From assembly GCA_945865745.1 (NCBI GenBank), contig CAMBFP010000078.1:1-5595 (forward strand): a DNA stretch of 5,595 bases. Reading direction: 5' to 3'. Origin of the DNA: Rhizobium sp. Q54. Lineage in GTDB: Bacteria; Pseudomonadota; Alphaproteobacteria; Rickettsiales; UBA1997. Below the pieces are notes generated by a model. It saw only the letters and a program-made list of their open reading frames with translations, had not been told where the DNA came from and did not search any database. Positions 1 to 5,595 of this stretch are shown here, piece after piece (position 1 is the stretch's first letter; each line of letters starts with the position of its first letter). The translations under genes and the position numbers were made by a program.

Positions 1-1715
1 TAACCATCTTTTGGATTGAGGCGATTATCTCTTTTATCGTAAACAAGAGTTTGTCCAACTCCTGAACTGGTGTAACTTCCCTCCAACATTTTCAGACTTA
101 GTGACGCACCGCTGTAAATATTACTAACCGTCTGCTCGGAATAAGAATAACGTAACTGGTGATTTAAAAATTCGGTAACCATGTAATCGCCACGAAAGGT
201 TATGCCTGTTGAGGTTTGATCGTAGATCAATGAGTTTCTTTTATTTAGCTCATATTTAAAAATATCGAAACCAACATCGATAGGCAAATTCATAAAATAT
301 GGCTTGGTGTAATTCACTTCAGAACTCATACGCGCAAAAGATTTTTGCACGTTGAAGCCGAGCTCTTGTCCGGTGCCAAATAAATTTCTTTCCTTGATTC
401 CAATGTTAGCGCTAACCTTATCAACCGTTGAGTAGCCTACGCCAAGAGTAAGTTCTCCAGTCTTTTTTTCCTTCACTTCAATTTCCAAATCAATCTTATC
501 TGTCTCGCCAATTCTTTTGGTTTTGAATTCAACTTTTTCAAAGAATCCAAGATTTTCGAGGCGCTGTTTTGAGCGATTAATTCTTGTTACATTGTAAGCA
601 TCGCCCTCGCGAAAACGCAGTTCACGACGAATGACAGAATCCATCGTGCGCGTGTTGCCGAGAATACGAATTTGCTCTATGTAAATGCGCGGCGTTTGCT
701 GCAAAACGAAATCAACATCCATTATTTTTCCTTCGCGATTGCGCTTCAAAATTGGCTCAACGTGAGCGAAGGCATAAGATTTTTCTGACATCACTTCCAC
801 CATTTTATCGACGGTTTTTTCGATTAAATCTGCGTCGTAGATCTTTCCCGTTTTAACGAGGATTTCCTTATTCAAAATTGAAGCATCAAACTTATCGATA
901 TTGTTGATAATATTGGTCTCGCCGACGCGATATTGAATTCCTTCTTCTAGTAAAAATGTGACAAAAAATTCATCTTTTTGTGGCGTGATTTGCGCGGTTG
1001 AAGAAATCATTGAAAAATCGGCGTAACCATTTGAGCCATAAAAACGACGCAATTTTTCGCGATCAAATTCAATTCGATCAGAATCGTAAGAGTCGCTCGA
1101 TGAGAGAAATTTCCACCATTTCGATTCTTTAGTCGAAACTTCATCCATCAGTTCACGATCAGAGAATTCCTTGTTTCCGACGAAATAAATTTTACCAATT
1201 TTTGCTTTCGGCCCTTCGAAAATTTCAAAAATTAACTCAACGCGATTCTGATCTTTCTGAATAATTTTTGGATCGATCTTGGCTAGGAAGCGCCCACTCT
1301 TGAGGTAGATTTCATTGATACGTTTTAAGTCATTTTGTAACTTGGCCTTAGTAAATACTGTGCGTTTTTTTGAAGTAATTTCGCTTTGCAGCGCCTCATC
1401 CTCGATTTTTTTATTACCAACAAATTTCACATCAGAAATTAGCGGATTTTCACGCACCTCGACAACGACCTGACCATTCTGACGATAAATTTTCGACTCG
1501 AGAAAGAGATCAGATTCATAAAGTTTTTTTACCGATTCCTGCAATGCTTTCGCTGAATTTTTTTTCAACCCAGAAACATCAAGAAGAGAAATAATTGTCT
1601 CCTCATCAACCCTTTCATTTCCTTGGATTGCCAAGATTTTATCCGCAGCAAAAACATCAAACGCTAAAAAAAACGCGACAAGAAACGGCAATGTTTTTGT
1701 AGGGCTTTTTAGCAT
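1..1715 (-). CDS. bamA: Outer membrane protein assembly factor BamA (Omp85), N-terminal ~571 codons, C-terminus cut by window edge
   Basis: BamA is the central, essential component of the BAM complex, which folds and inserts beta-barrel proteins into the outer membrane. Translation of the minus strand gives a signal peptide (hydrophobic residues 9-23, likely cleavage after VFA at 23). Five POTRA repeats follow, at roughly 27-91, 92-170, 171-260, 261-342 and 343-419. Recognisable marks are 'FVGNK' at the start of POTRA2 and POTRA3, 'ESKWWKFLSS' in POTRA3 and 'LGNTRTMDSVIRREL' plus 'LENLGFFEKVE' in POTRA5. The barrel begins near 420 ('GELTLGVGYST') and includes 'NLFGTGQELGF' and 'YDKRDNRLNPKDG', where the window ends. 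Family members are usually about 750-800 residues, so roughly 200 are missing. The ATG at 1713-1715 is the only ATG after an in-frame stop at 1749-1751. No Shine-Dalgarno is visible. The gene is divergent from pstS; the usual upstream neighbour rseP is absent. Family assignment is very secure. Confidence 0.97.
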   Translation of the reverse strand, partial: MLKSPTKTLPFLVAFFLAFDVFAADKILAIQGNERVDEETIISLLDVSGLKKNSAKALQESVKKLYESDLFLESKIYRQNGQVVVEVRENPLISDVKFVGNKKIEDEALQSEITSKKRTVFTKAKLQNDLKRINEIYLKSGRFLAKIDPKIIQKDQNRVELIFEIFEGPKAKIGKIYFVGNKEFSDRELMDEVSTKESKWWKFLSSSDSYDSDRIEFDREKLRRFYGSNGYADFSMISSTAQITPQKDEFFVTFLLEEGIQYRVGETNIINNIDKFDASILNKEILVKTGKIYDADLIEKTVDKMVEVMSEKSYAFAHVEPILKRNREGKIMDVDFVLQQTPRIYIEQIRILGNTRTMDSVIRRELRFREGDAYNVTRINRSKQRLENLGFFEKVEFKTKRIGETDKIDLEIEVKEKKTGELTLGVGYSTVDKVSANIGIKERNLFGTGQELGFNVQKSFARMSSEVNYTKPYFMNLPIDVGFDIFKYELNKRNSLIYDQTSTGITFRGDYMVTEFLNHQLRYSYSEQTVSNIYSGASLSLKMLEGSYTSSGVGQTLVYDKRDNRLNPKDG

Positions 1716-1983
1716 TATTTTGGATTGAGGATTTGAAGAAATTTTAAGCTATTTTTGGGTTCTTGGAATGCAACTCGCGATCTGTCTATTATTCGTATTT
1801 CGCTGCTTTCGCGAGGACTGATACGATTACTTAGCAACTTACTTATAAAGCTCATCAACGCAAAAGTGGGGATCCAGAAAAAACTTCAACACCCACGACT
1901 TGACTTTTGGAAGAAAATCCCAACCCTGCCCCAACATTTTTTACGTGATGCAACCGTCTCTGAGCAAATTAATTTAACGGTTC
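1716..1983. other. Divergent bamA/pstS intergenic region, no gene recognised
   Basis: These 268 bases separate two divergent start codons and must hold the 5' signals of both genes. I see no tRNA, no terminator and no convincing coding region. A TATAAG-like hexamer for bamA (minus strand, 1842-1847) and a TTGACT hexamer for pstS (1900-1905) can be picked out, but neither has an acceptable partner at 16-18 bases, so I do not call promoters. A 7-base inverted repeat (CTCGCGA at 1774-1780, TCGCGAG at 1809-1815) is the only notable structure. Confidence 0.6.
1774..1815. repeat. Spaced 7-base inverted repeat in the bamA/pstS intergenic region
   Basis: CTCGCGA at 1774-1780 is the exact reverse complement of TCGCGAG at 1809-1815, with 28 bases between. 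The arms are GC-rich in an AT-rich intergenic region. It could be a protein-binding site or a weak hairpin in a leader transcript, or chance. There is no T-tract, so it is not a terminator. Confidence 0.3.
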
Positions 1984-2964
1984 ATGTTACGACTCACTTA
2001 CCTTGCGCTTCTAGCCACATTTTTTGTCAGCGACTCCTTCTCTTTTGAATTATTCAAATCAGGAGAAAGAAAACATATTCAAGTTGTCGGCTCCTCAACT
2101 GTTTACCCATTCACCGCAGTAATCGCTGAAACTTTTGGTCGCGACACCGAATTCAGAACTCCAATTATTGAATCAACCGGCACCGGCGGTGGCTTCAAAT
2201 TATTTTGTTCGGGAATTGGTTATGATTATCCTGATTTTTCCAACGCCTCGCGTCACATCCAAAAAAGTGAAATTACTAAATGTGCCGAAAATGGCGTGAA
2301 GCAAATCGTCGAAATTAAAATAGGTTACGATGGAATTGTCCTTGCGAATCTCAGCAGCGGCAAAAAATTTAGCCTAACTAAAGAACAAATTTTTCTCGCC
2401 CTAAGAGAAGGTAGTACTTATCAAAAATGGAGCGAAATTGATCCATCACTTCCAAACACCAAAATCGTAATTTACGGCCCACCTACAACCTCAGGCACTC
2501 GCGATGCTTTCGTTGAATTAGTGATGGAAGAGCCTTGTCAAAAATTAACCAAACTTTCCAAGAAGAAATGTGGCGTAATGCGCAGTGACGGACACTTCAT
2601 TGAAGCTGGCGAAAACGACAATCTCATCGTTCAAAAATTAACTCACGATGCTGATGCTTTGGGAATTTTTGGCTTCTCTTTCCTCGAAGAAAATCATGAA
2701 ATAATTAAAGCTGCGCACATTAACGATGTGACACCAAGCTTTGAATCTATTGTCTCGGGAACTTATCCAGTTTCTCGACCTCTTTTCATCTATTTCAAAA
2801 AAGAACATCTTAATTTAGTTCCTGGCATGAAGGAATTTACTCAAGAAATCATTAGTAAAAATACCATCGGTAAAGATGGCTATCTTTTGCAAAAAGGTCT
2901 TATTCCGTTAACTGATTTGGAAATCAAAAAGGTGCGGGATGAGGTGACTAAAGCCTTGAAATAG
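1984..2964 (+). CDS. PstS-family periplasmic phosphate-binding protein (orphan, 326 aa)
   Basis: This is a probable substrate-binding protein of the PstS / PBP-like family, which captures inorganic phosphate in the periplasm and hands it to the PstCAB ABC transporter. Residues 1-20 form a signal peptide (hydrophobic 5-15, likely cleavage after SFS at 18-20) with no lipobox cysteine, so the product should be soluble and periplasmic. Ligand-loop motifs of the family are visible: 'VVGSSTVYPF' at 34-43, 'STGTGGGFKLFCSG' at 64-77, 'DFSNASRHI' at 84-92 and 'SGTRDAF' at 170-176. The length of 326 suits the family. Four cysteines in the mature part (75, 100, 185, 196) could form two disulfides. ATG 1984 is fixed by an in-frame TAA at 1975-1977; no Shine-Dalgarno is visible. 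No pstC, pstA, pstB or phoU follows, and a terminator begins right after the stop. I leave the symbol empty because a paralogue with another role is possible. Confidence 0.9.
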   Translation: MLRLTYLALLATFFVSDSFSFELFKSGERKHIQVVGSSTVYPFTAVIAETFGRDTEFRTPIIESTGTGGGFKLFCSGIGYDYPDFSNASRHIQKSEITKCAENGVKQIVEIKIGYDGIVLANLSSGKKFSLTKEQIFLALREGSTYQKWSEIDPSLPNTKIVIYGPPTTSGTRDAFVELVMEEPCQKLTKLSKKKCGVMRSDGHFIEAGENDNLIVQKLTHDADALGIFGFSFLEENHEIIKAAHINDVTPSFESIVSGTYPVSRPLFIYFKKEHLNLVPGMKEFTQEIISKNTIGKDGYLLQKGLIPLTDLEIKKVRDEVTKALK

Positions 2965-3006
2965 ACCTAGTCACGTGTCTCGAGGTCTCGCTTAACTAGG
3001 TTTTTT
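2965..3006 (+). terminator. Probable intrinsic terminator of the pstS-like gene
   Basis: Directly after the stop codon, ACCTAGT (2965-2971) pairs perfectly with ACTAGGT (2995-3001), and the stem runs into a T-run at 3001-3006. The loop is long (23 bases) and contains GTCTCG twice (2977-2982 and 2985-2990). The 7-bp stem and long loop make this a moderate rather than strong terminator. Its position and T-tract support the call. Confidence 0.6.
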
Positions 3007-3065
3007 AAATCTAATTTTGCGATGAGCTTCTTGTCTTATTAACTACTAAACATCTGAGATACATC

Positions 3066-3125
3066 ATGGTATTCATTCCACTGATCGTTTTCCTTACGTT
3101 GTCAGTAGTTTCTACTTTGACTTAA
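3066..3125 (+). CDS. Possible 19-residue hydrophobic micropeptide inside the candidate RNA
   Basis: ATG 3066 to TAA 3123-3125 encodes MVFIPLIVFLTLSVVSTLT, an almost wholly hydrophobic and hydroxylated peptide long enough to span a membrane once. A weak TGAG at 3055-3058 lies seven bases before the start. Its size and composition resemble short membrane peptides such as the Ibs-type type I toxins, but T-rich DNA readily yields such translations by chance. The start codon falls in an unpaired loop of the proposed RNA fold, while its end overlaps the 3' strand of the inner helix. No antisense RNA signal was found. Treat it as a possibility only. Confidence 0.15.
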   Translation: MVFIPLIVFLTLSVVSTLT

Positions 3126-3176
3126 ACGTTCGAAGAACAGACAAGAGGTTTATCCAAGCGATAACTTCTTGCACAG

Positions 3177-3193
3177 CCTAATCAGAAATTAGG
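3177..3193 (+). other. RNA hairpin just before the terminator
   Basis: CCTAAT (3177-3182) and ATTAGG (3188-3193) form a perfect 6-bp stem with the 5-base loop CAGAA. GCA (3171-3173) can extend it with TGC (3194-3196) across a 3-base bulge, at the cost of the first terminator base pair. It sits three bases before the terminator stem and is counted as part of the candidate RNA. Confidence 0.55.
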
Positions 3194-3195
3194 TG

Positions 3196-3228
3196 CCCGT
3201 CGTAAAAAAAATTTACGGCGGGTTTTTT
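3196..3228 (+). terminator. Strong intrinsic terminator upstream of uvrA
   Basis: CCCGTCGTAAA (3196-3206) pairs with TTTACGGCGGG (3212-3222) over 11 bp with a single G.U, closing a 5-base A loop. Six Ts follow at 3223-3228. This is a textbook Rho-independent terminator. It lies about 230 bases after the first terminator and 67 bases before the uvrA start, so it must end a transcript beginning in the gap or reading through from pstS. On the other strand no T-run follows the stem, so it is not bidirectional. Confidence 0.9.
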
Positions 3229-3295
3229 GCTTTCTTAAAGATACTAATCTAAGTCTTTTTCAAAAATTCTCTAAGCCCTCATTTACAAAAATTCC

Positions 3296-5595
3296 ATGGA
3301 AGAACAATTCATTAAAGTCGTTGGCGCCAAAGAGCATAATCTTAAAAATGTCAGCATCGAAATTCCTAAAAACCAACTCGTTGTGGTTACTGGCCTTTCT
3401 GGCTCAGGAAAATCCTCTTTAGTTTTCGACACGGTTTACGCCGAAGGTCAACGTCGTTTTATTGAAAGTCTTTCTGCTTACGCGCGTCAATTTCTCGACA
3501 TGCAAGACAAGCCCGATGTTGAATCAATCACCGGCCTTTCTCCTTCGATTGCTATTGATCAAAAAACTACTTCACGCAATCCACGCTCTACAGTTGGAAC
3601 CGTTACCGAAATTTACGATCACTTCCGTCTTTTATTTGCAAGAATAGGAACTCCATTTTCACCAGAAACAGGCAAGCCAATCGAGAGCCAGTCTGCTTCG
3701 ATCATGGTCGATAAAATTTTGGATTTGCCAAAAAAAACTCGCATTTACATCCTTGCGCCAATCGTTCGTGGCCAAAAAGGTGAGTTCAGAAAAGAAATGA
3801 TGGGCGCACGTAAACAAGGTTTTCAGCGCATTAAAGTTGATGGAAATGTTCACGATCTAAATGAAATTCTTCCCCAGCTCGACAAGAATAAAAAACACGA
3901 TATCGACATTATTGTTGATCGCGTTGTAATGTCTGAAGATCTAGGCAACAGGCTTGCTGACTCGGTTGAGACCGCATTAAAAGCTTCCGATGGTTTACTC
4001 TACGTTGAAATCGTTAGCCTTCCAGAAGGCGCAAAAACCAAGCACAAAGTTGGCGATTACATCATCTTTAGCGAAAAATTTTCTTGCCCAGTTTCTGGCT
4101 TTACGATTCCTGAAATAGAGCCTCGTCTCTTTTCTTTTAACTCTCCATTCGGCGCTTGTAAACATTGTAACGGGCTTGGAACTGAGATGTATTTTAGCTC
4201 AGATCTCGTTGTTGAAGATGAAAACCTAACCCTTCGTCAAGGTGCAATTAATGTTTGGCAAGGTGTGCAAGAGCGCTTCTACCAACAGGTTCTGGCGGCA
4301 ATGTCGCTGCATTACAATTTCAGTCTCGACGTTCCTTTCAAAACTCTTCCCGCCGAAATTAAAGAAAAAATTTTCTACGGAACCGGTGAAGATGAAGTCG
4401 AAATTAAAATCGAAGATGGCCTCAAAGCGATAAAAGTTAAAAAATCTTTTGAAGGCGTGGTTAACAGCTTGAAAAAAAGATATCTGGAAAGTGAAAGCGA
4501 GTCGCTTCAAGAAGAATTAACTAAATTCCAAGCATCCCGCACTTGCGATAAATGTCACGGCTACAGGCTTAACGAACAATCTCTTGCCGTTAAAATTGAC
4601 GGAATTCACGTTGGTGAATTGAGCAGACTTTCGATCGAACGCGCTGTCGATTGGTTTGAAAATTTACCAAAAAAACTTACTTCGACTCAAAACCAAATCG
4701 CTGAAAGATTACTCAAAGAAATCACGCGTCGCCTAGGTTTCTTGCGCAATGTTGGTCTCGAATATTTGACGGTAAATCGTGAAGCCGGAACTTTATCTGG
4801 TGGTGAAGCACAAAGAATTCGTCTCGCTTCACAAATCGGATCAGGACTTTCTGGCGTGATTTACGTACTAGACGAGCCCTCTATTGGTCTGCATCAATCT
4901 GATAATGACAAACTGATCGCAACACTAAAAAATCTTCGCGACTTAGGAAACTCGGTAATCGTTGTTGAGCATGACGAAGAAATGATGCGCGAAGCAGAAT
5001 ACTTAATCGACGTTGGTCCTGGCGCAGGAATTCACGGTGGTGAAATTATTTCTGCCGGCTTGCCTGATTTCGTAATCAACGATCCAAACAGTATTACCGG
5101 TCAATATTTGAGCGGTAAAAAGAAGATCGAAATTCCAACTAAACGTCGTAAAATTGATCCGAAAAGAATGATCAACTTGAGAGGCGCTACGCTAAACAAC
5201 CTCAAGGATATTACTCTGAATCTTCCACTAAGAATTTTCACCGCAATTTCGGGAATTTCTGGCGGCGGAAAATCGAGCTTAATCATTAAAACTCTCTACC
5301 CCGCGCTAGATAAAATCTTGAACAAAGCAAAGGTTGTTCCTGGTCCTTACACTGGAATTTCTGGTCACCATTTCATCGACAAAATCATTGAGATCGACCA
5401 ATCTCCGATCGGCCGCACGCCTCGTTCTAATCCTTGTACTTATGTTGGCGCCTTCACCTTTATTCGTGAATTTTACACCGACTTACCAGAGTCAAAAGCT
5501 CGTGGTTACAAGGTTGGAAGATTTTCATTTAACGTCAAAGGCGGCCGCTGCGAAACCTGCCAAGGCGACGGGCTAATCAAGATCGAAATGCATTT
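3296..5595 (+). CDS. uvrA: Excinuclease ABC subunit UvrA, N-terminal ~766 codons, C-terminus cut by window edge
   Basis: UvrA is the ATPase that finds bulky DNA lesions and loads UvrB in nucleotide excision repair. The translation matches the family throughout. The first Walker A is 'GLSGSGKSS' at 33-41, and the UvrB-binding/insertion region covers roughly 130-250. The first zinc-finger region holds C264, C288 and C291, and a further C-x2-C lies at 417/420 ('CDKCHG'). The first ABC signature 'LSGGEAQRIRLA' starts at 500, followed by Walker B 'VLDEPSIGLH' (D526, E527). The second Walker A is 'GISGGGKSS' at 653-661, followed by 'IDQSPIGRTPRSNP' and the first half of the second zinc module, C752 and C755. 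UvrA is usually about 940-950 residues, so some 180 are missing, including the second signature and Walker B. Two departures are S267 where a zinc ligand is usual in E. coli, and GGG in Walker A 2. ATG 3296 is the only in-frame ATG before an upstream stop; no Shine-Dalgarno or recognisable SOS box precedes it. Confidence 0.98.
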   Translation, partial: MEEQFIKVVGAKEHNLKNVSIEIPKNQLVVVTGLSGSGKSSLVFDTVYAEGQRRFIESLSAYARQFLDMQDKPDVESITGLSPSIAIDQKTTSRNPRSTVGTVTEIYDHFRLLFARIGTPFSPETGKPIESQSASIMVDKILDLPKKTRIYILAPIVRGQKGEFRKEMMGARKQGFQRIKVDGNVHDLNEILPQLDKNKKHDIDIIVDRVVMSEDLGNRLADSVETALKASDGLLYVEIVSLPEGAKTKHKVGDYIIFSEKFSCPVSGFTIPEIEPRLFSFNSPFGACKHCNGLGTEMYFSSDLVVEDENLTLRQGAINVWQGVQERFYQQVLAAMSLHYNFSLDVPFKTLPAEIKEKIFYGTGEDEVEIKIEDGLKAIKVKKSFEGVVNSLKKRYLESESESLQEELTKFQASRTCDKCHGYRLNEQSLAVKIDGIHVGELSRLSIERAVDWFENLPKKLTSTQNQIAERLLKEITRRLGFLRNVGLEYLTVNREAGTLSGGEAQRIRLASQIGSGLSGVIYVLDEPSIGLHQSDNDKLIATLKNLRDLGNSVIVVEHDEEMMREAEYLIDVGPGAGIHGGEIISAGLPDFVINDPNSITGQYLSGKKKIEIPTKRRKIDPKRMINLRGATLNNLKDITLNLPLRIFTAISGISGGGKSSLIIKTLYPALDKILNKAKVVPGPYTGISGHHFIDKIIEIDQSPIGRTPRSNPCTYVGAFTFIREFYTDLPESKARGYKVGRFSFNVKGGRCETCQGDGLIKIEMH

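Larger units (their letters stand above)
3021..3228 (+). ncRNA. Candidate structured small RNA of unknown family, ending at an intrinsic terminator
   Basis: The stretch between the pstS and uvrA coding regions folds on paper into an RNA-gene-like structure. Bases 3021-3036 pair with 3139-3154 over 16 uninterrupted positions (13 Watson-Crick, 3 G.U). Inside, AACTACT (3041-3047) pairs with AGTAGTT (3104-3110). A small hairpin GTTC-GAA-GAAC (3128-3138) abuts the long helix. Downstream are a CCTAAT/ATTAGG hairpin (3177-3193) and the strong terminator at 3196-3228. An alternative hairpin, CAAGAGGTT (3142-3150) with AACTTCTTG (3163-3171), would exclude the long helix. A TCTAAT hexamer at 3010-3015 could be a -10 element placing the transcript start at about 3021, but its -35 is poor. 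A closed helix around a large internal bubble recalls 6S RNA, yet I recognise no family sequence. It could instead be a long leader, a 3' remnant of pstS transcription, or a messenger for the micro-ORF inside. The 5' end is inferred. Confidence 0.5.

Noticed and set aside
1779..1790. CTGTCTAT as a Pho box for the pstS-like gene
   Set aside because: Only one imperfect half-site is present, with no second repeat at the required spacing.
1900..1928. TTGACT as the -35 element of a pstS promoter
   Set aside because: The bases 16-18 positions downstream are C-rich and have no resemblance to TATAAT.
1755..2048. A 97-codon open frame on the plus strand starting at TTG
   Set aside because: It starts at a rare codon, has no ribosome site, overlaps the signal peptide region of the pstS-like gene in another frame, and its translation matches no family I know.
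3128..3138. GTTCGAAGAAC as a LexA (SOS) operator for uvrA
   Set aside because: The alphaproteobacterial box is GTTC-N7-GTTC, which this is not, and it lies upstream of a strong terminator rather than in a uvrA promoter.
3124..3145. GTTCGAAG resembling a tRNA or tmRNA T-loop
   Set aside because: The flanking bases do not form a 5-bp T stem, and no acceptor stem, anticodon arm or CCA end fits around it.
3229..3295. Promoter for uvrA in the 67 bases after the terminator
   Set aside because: A promoter is expected here, but the sequence is uniformly AT-rich and no -35/-10 pair stands out enough to place one.
4226..4510. Open frames of 60-95 codons on both strands inside uvrA (also at 3462-3647, 3659-3853, 4242-4433, 5101-5286 and 5334-5576)
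   Set aside because: All lie within the continuous, fully recognisable UvrA reading frame and have low-complexity translations; they are shadows.

Overview
The window is AT-rich chromosomal DNA that most likely comes from an alphaproteobacterium. The evidence is protein-based. BamA carries the POTRA signatures 'ESKWWKFLSS' and 'LGNTRTMDSVIRREL'. UvrA carries the 'CPVSGFTI' form of its first zinc-finger half, which I recall from alphaproteobacterial and Rickettsia-like sequences. The genus cannot be told from this window. There are no mobile elements, CRISPR arrays, tRNAs or rRNAs.

Layout: (1) 1-1715, minus strand, is the first ~571 codons of bamA, the core outer-membrane protein insertase; its C-terminal barrel lies beyond the left edge. 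(2) 1716-1983 is a divergent intergenic region with no convincing gene. (3) 1984-2964, plus strand, is a complete periplasmic phosphate-binding protein of the PstS family. It stands alone, with no pstC/A/B behind it, and is followed at once by a probable terminator. (4) 2965-3295 is a 331-base gap between pstS and uvrA. It is not empty: 3021-3228 has the architecture of an independent structured RNA. A 16-bp long-range helix, an inner helix, a small hairpin, a further hairpin and a strong intrinsic terminator follow one another, and a 9-bp alternative pairing is mutually exclusive with the long helix. A 19-residue hydrophobic reading frame lies inside it. (5) 3296-5595, plus strand, is the first ~766 codons of uvrA, the damage-recognition ATPase of nucleotide excision repair, running off the right edge.

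The three protein genes serve unrelated housekeeping roles (envelope assembly, phosphate binding, DNA repair) and appear to be separate transcription units. pstS and uvrA are separated by two terminators, and bamA is divergent. None of the three start codons has a recognisable Shine-Dalgarno sequence. The most interesting item is the unassigned structured RNA between pstS and uvrA.
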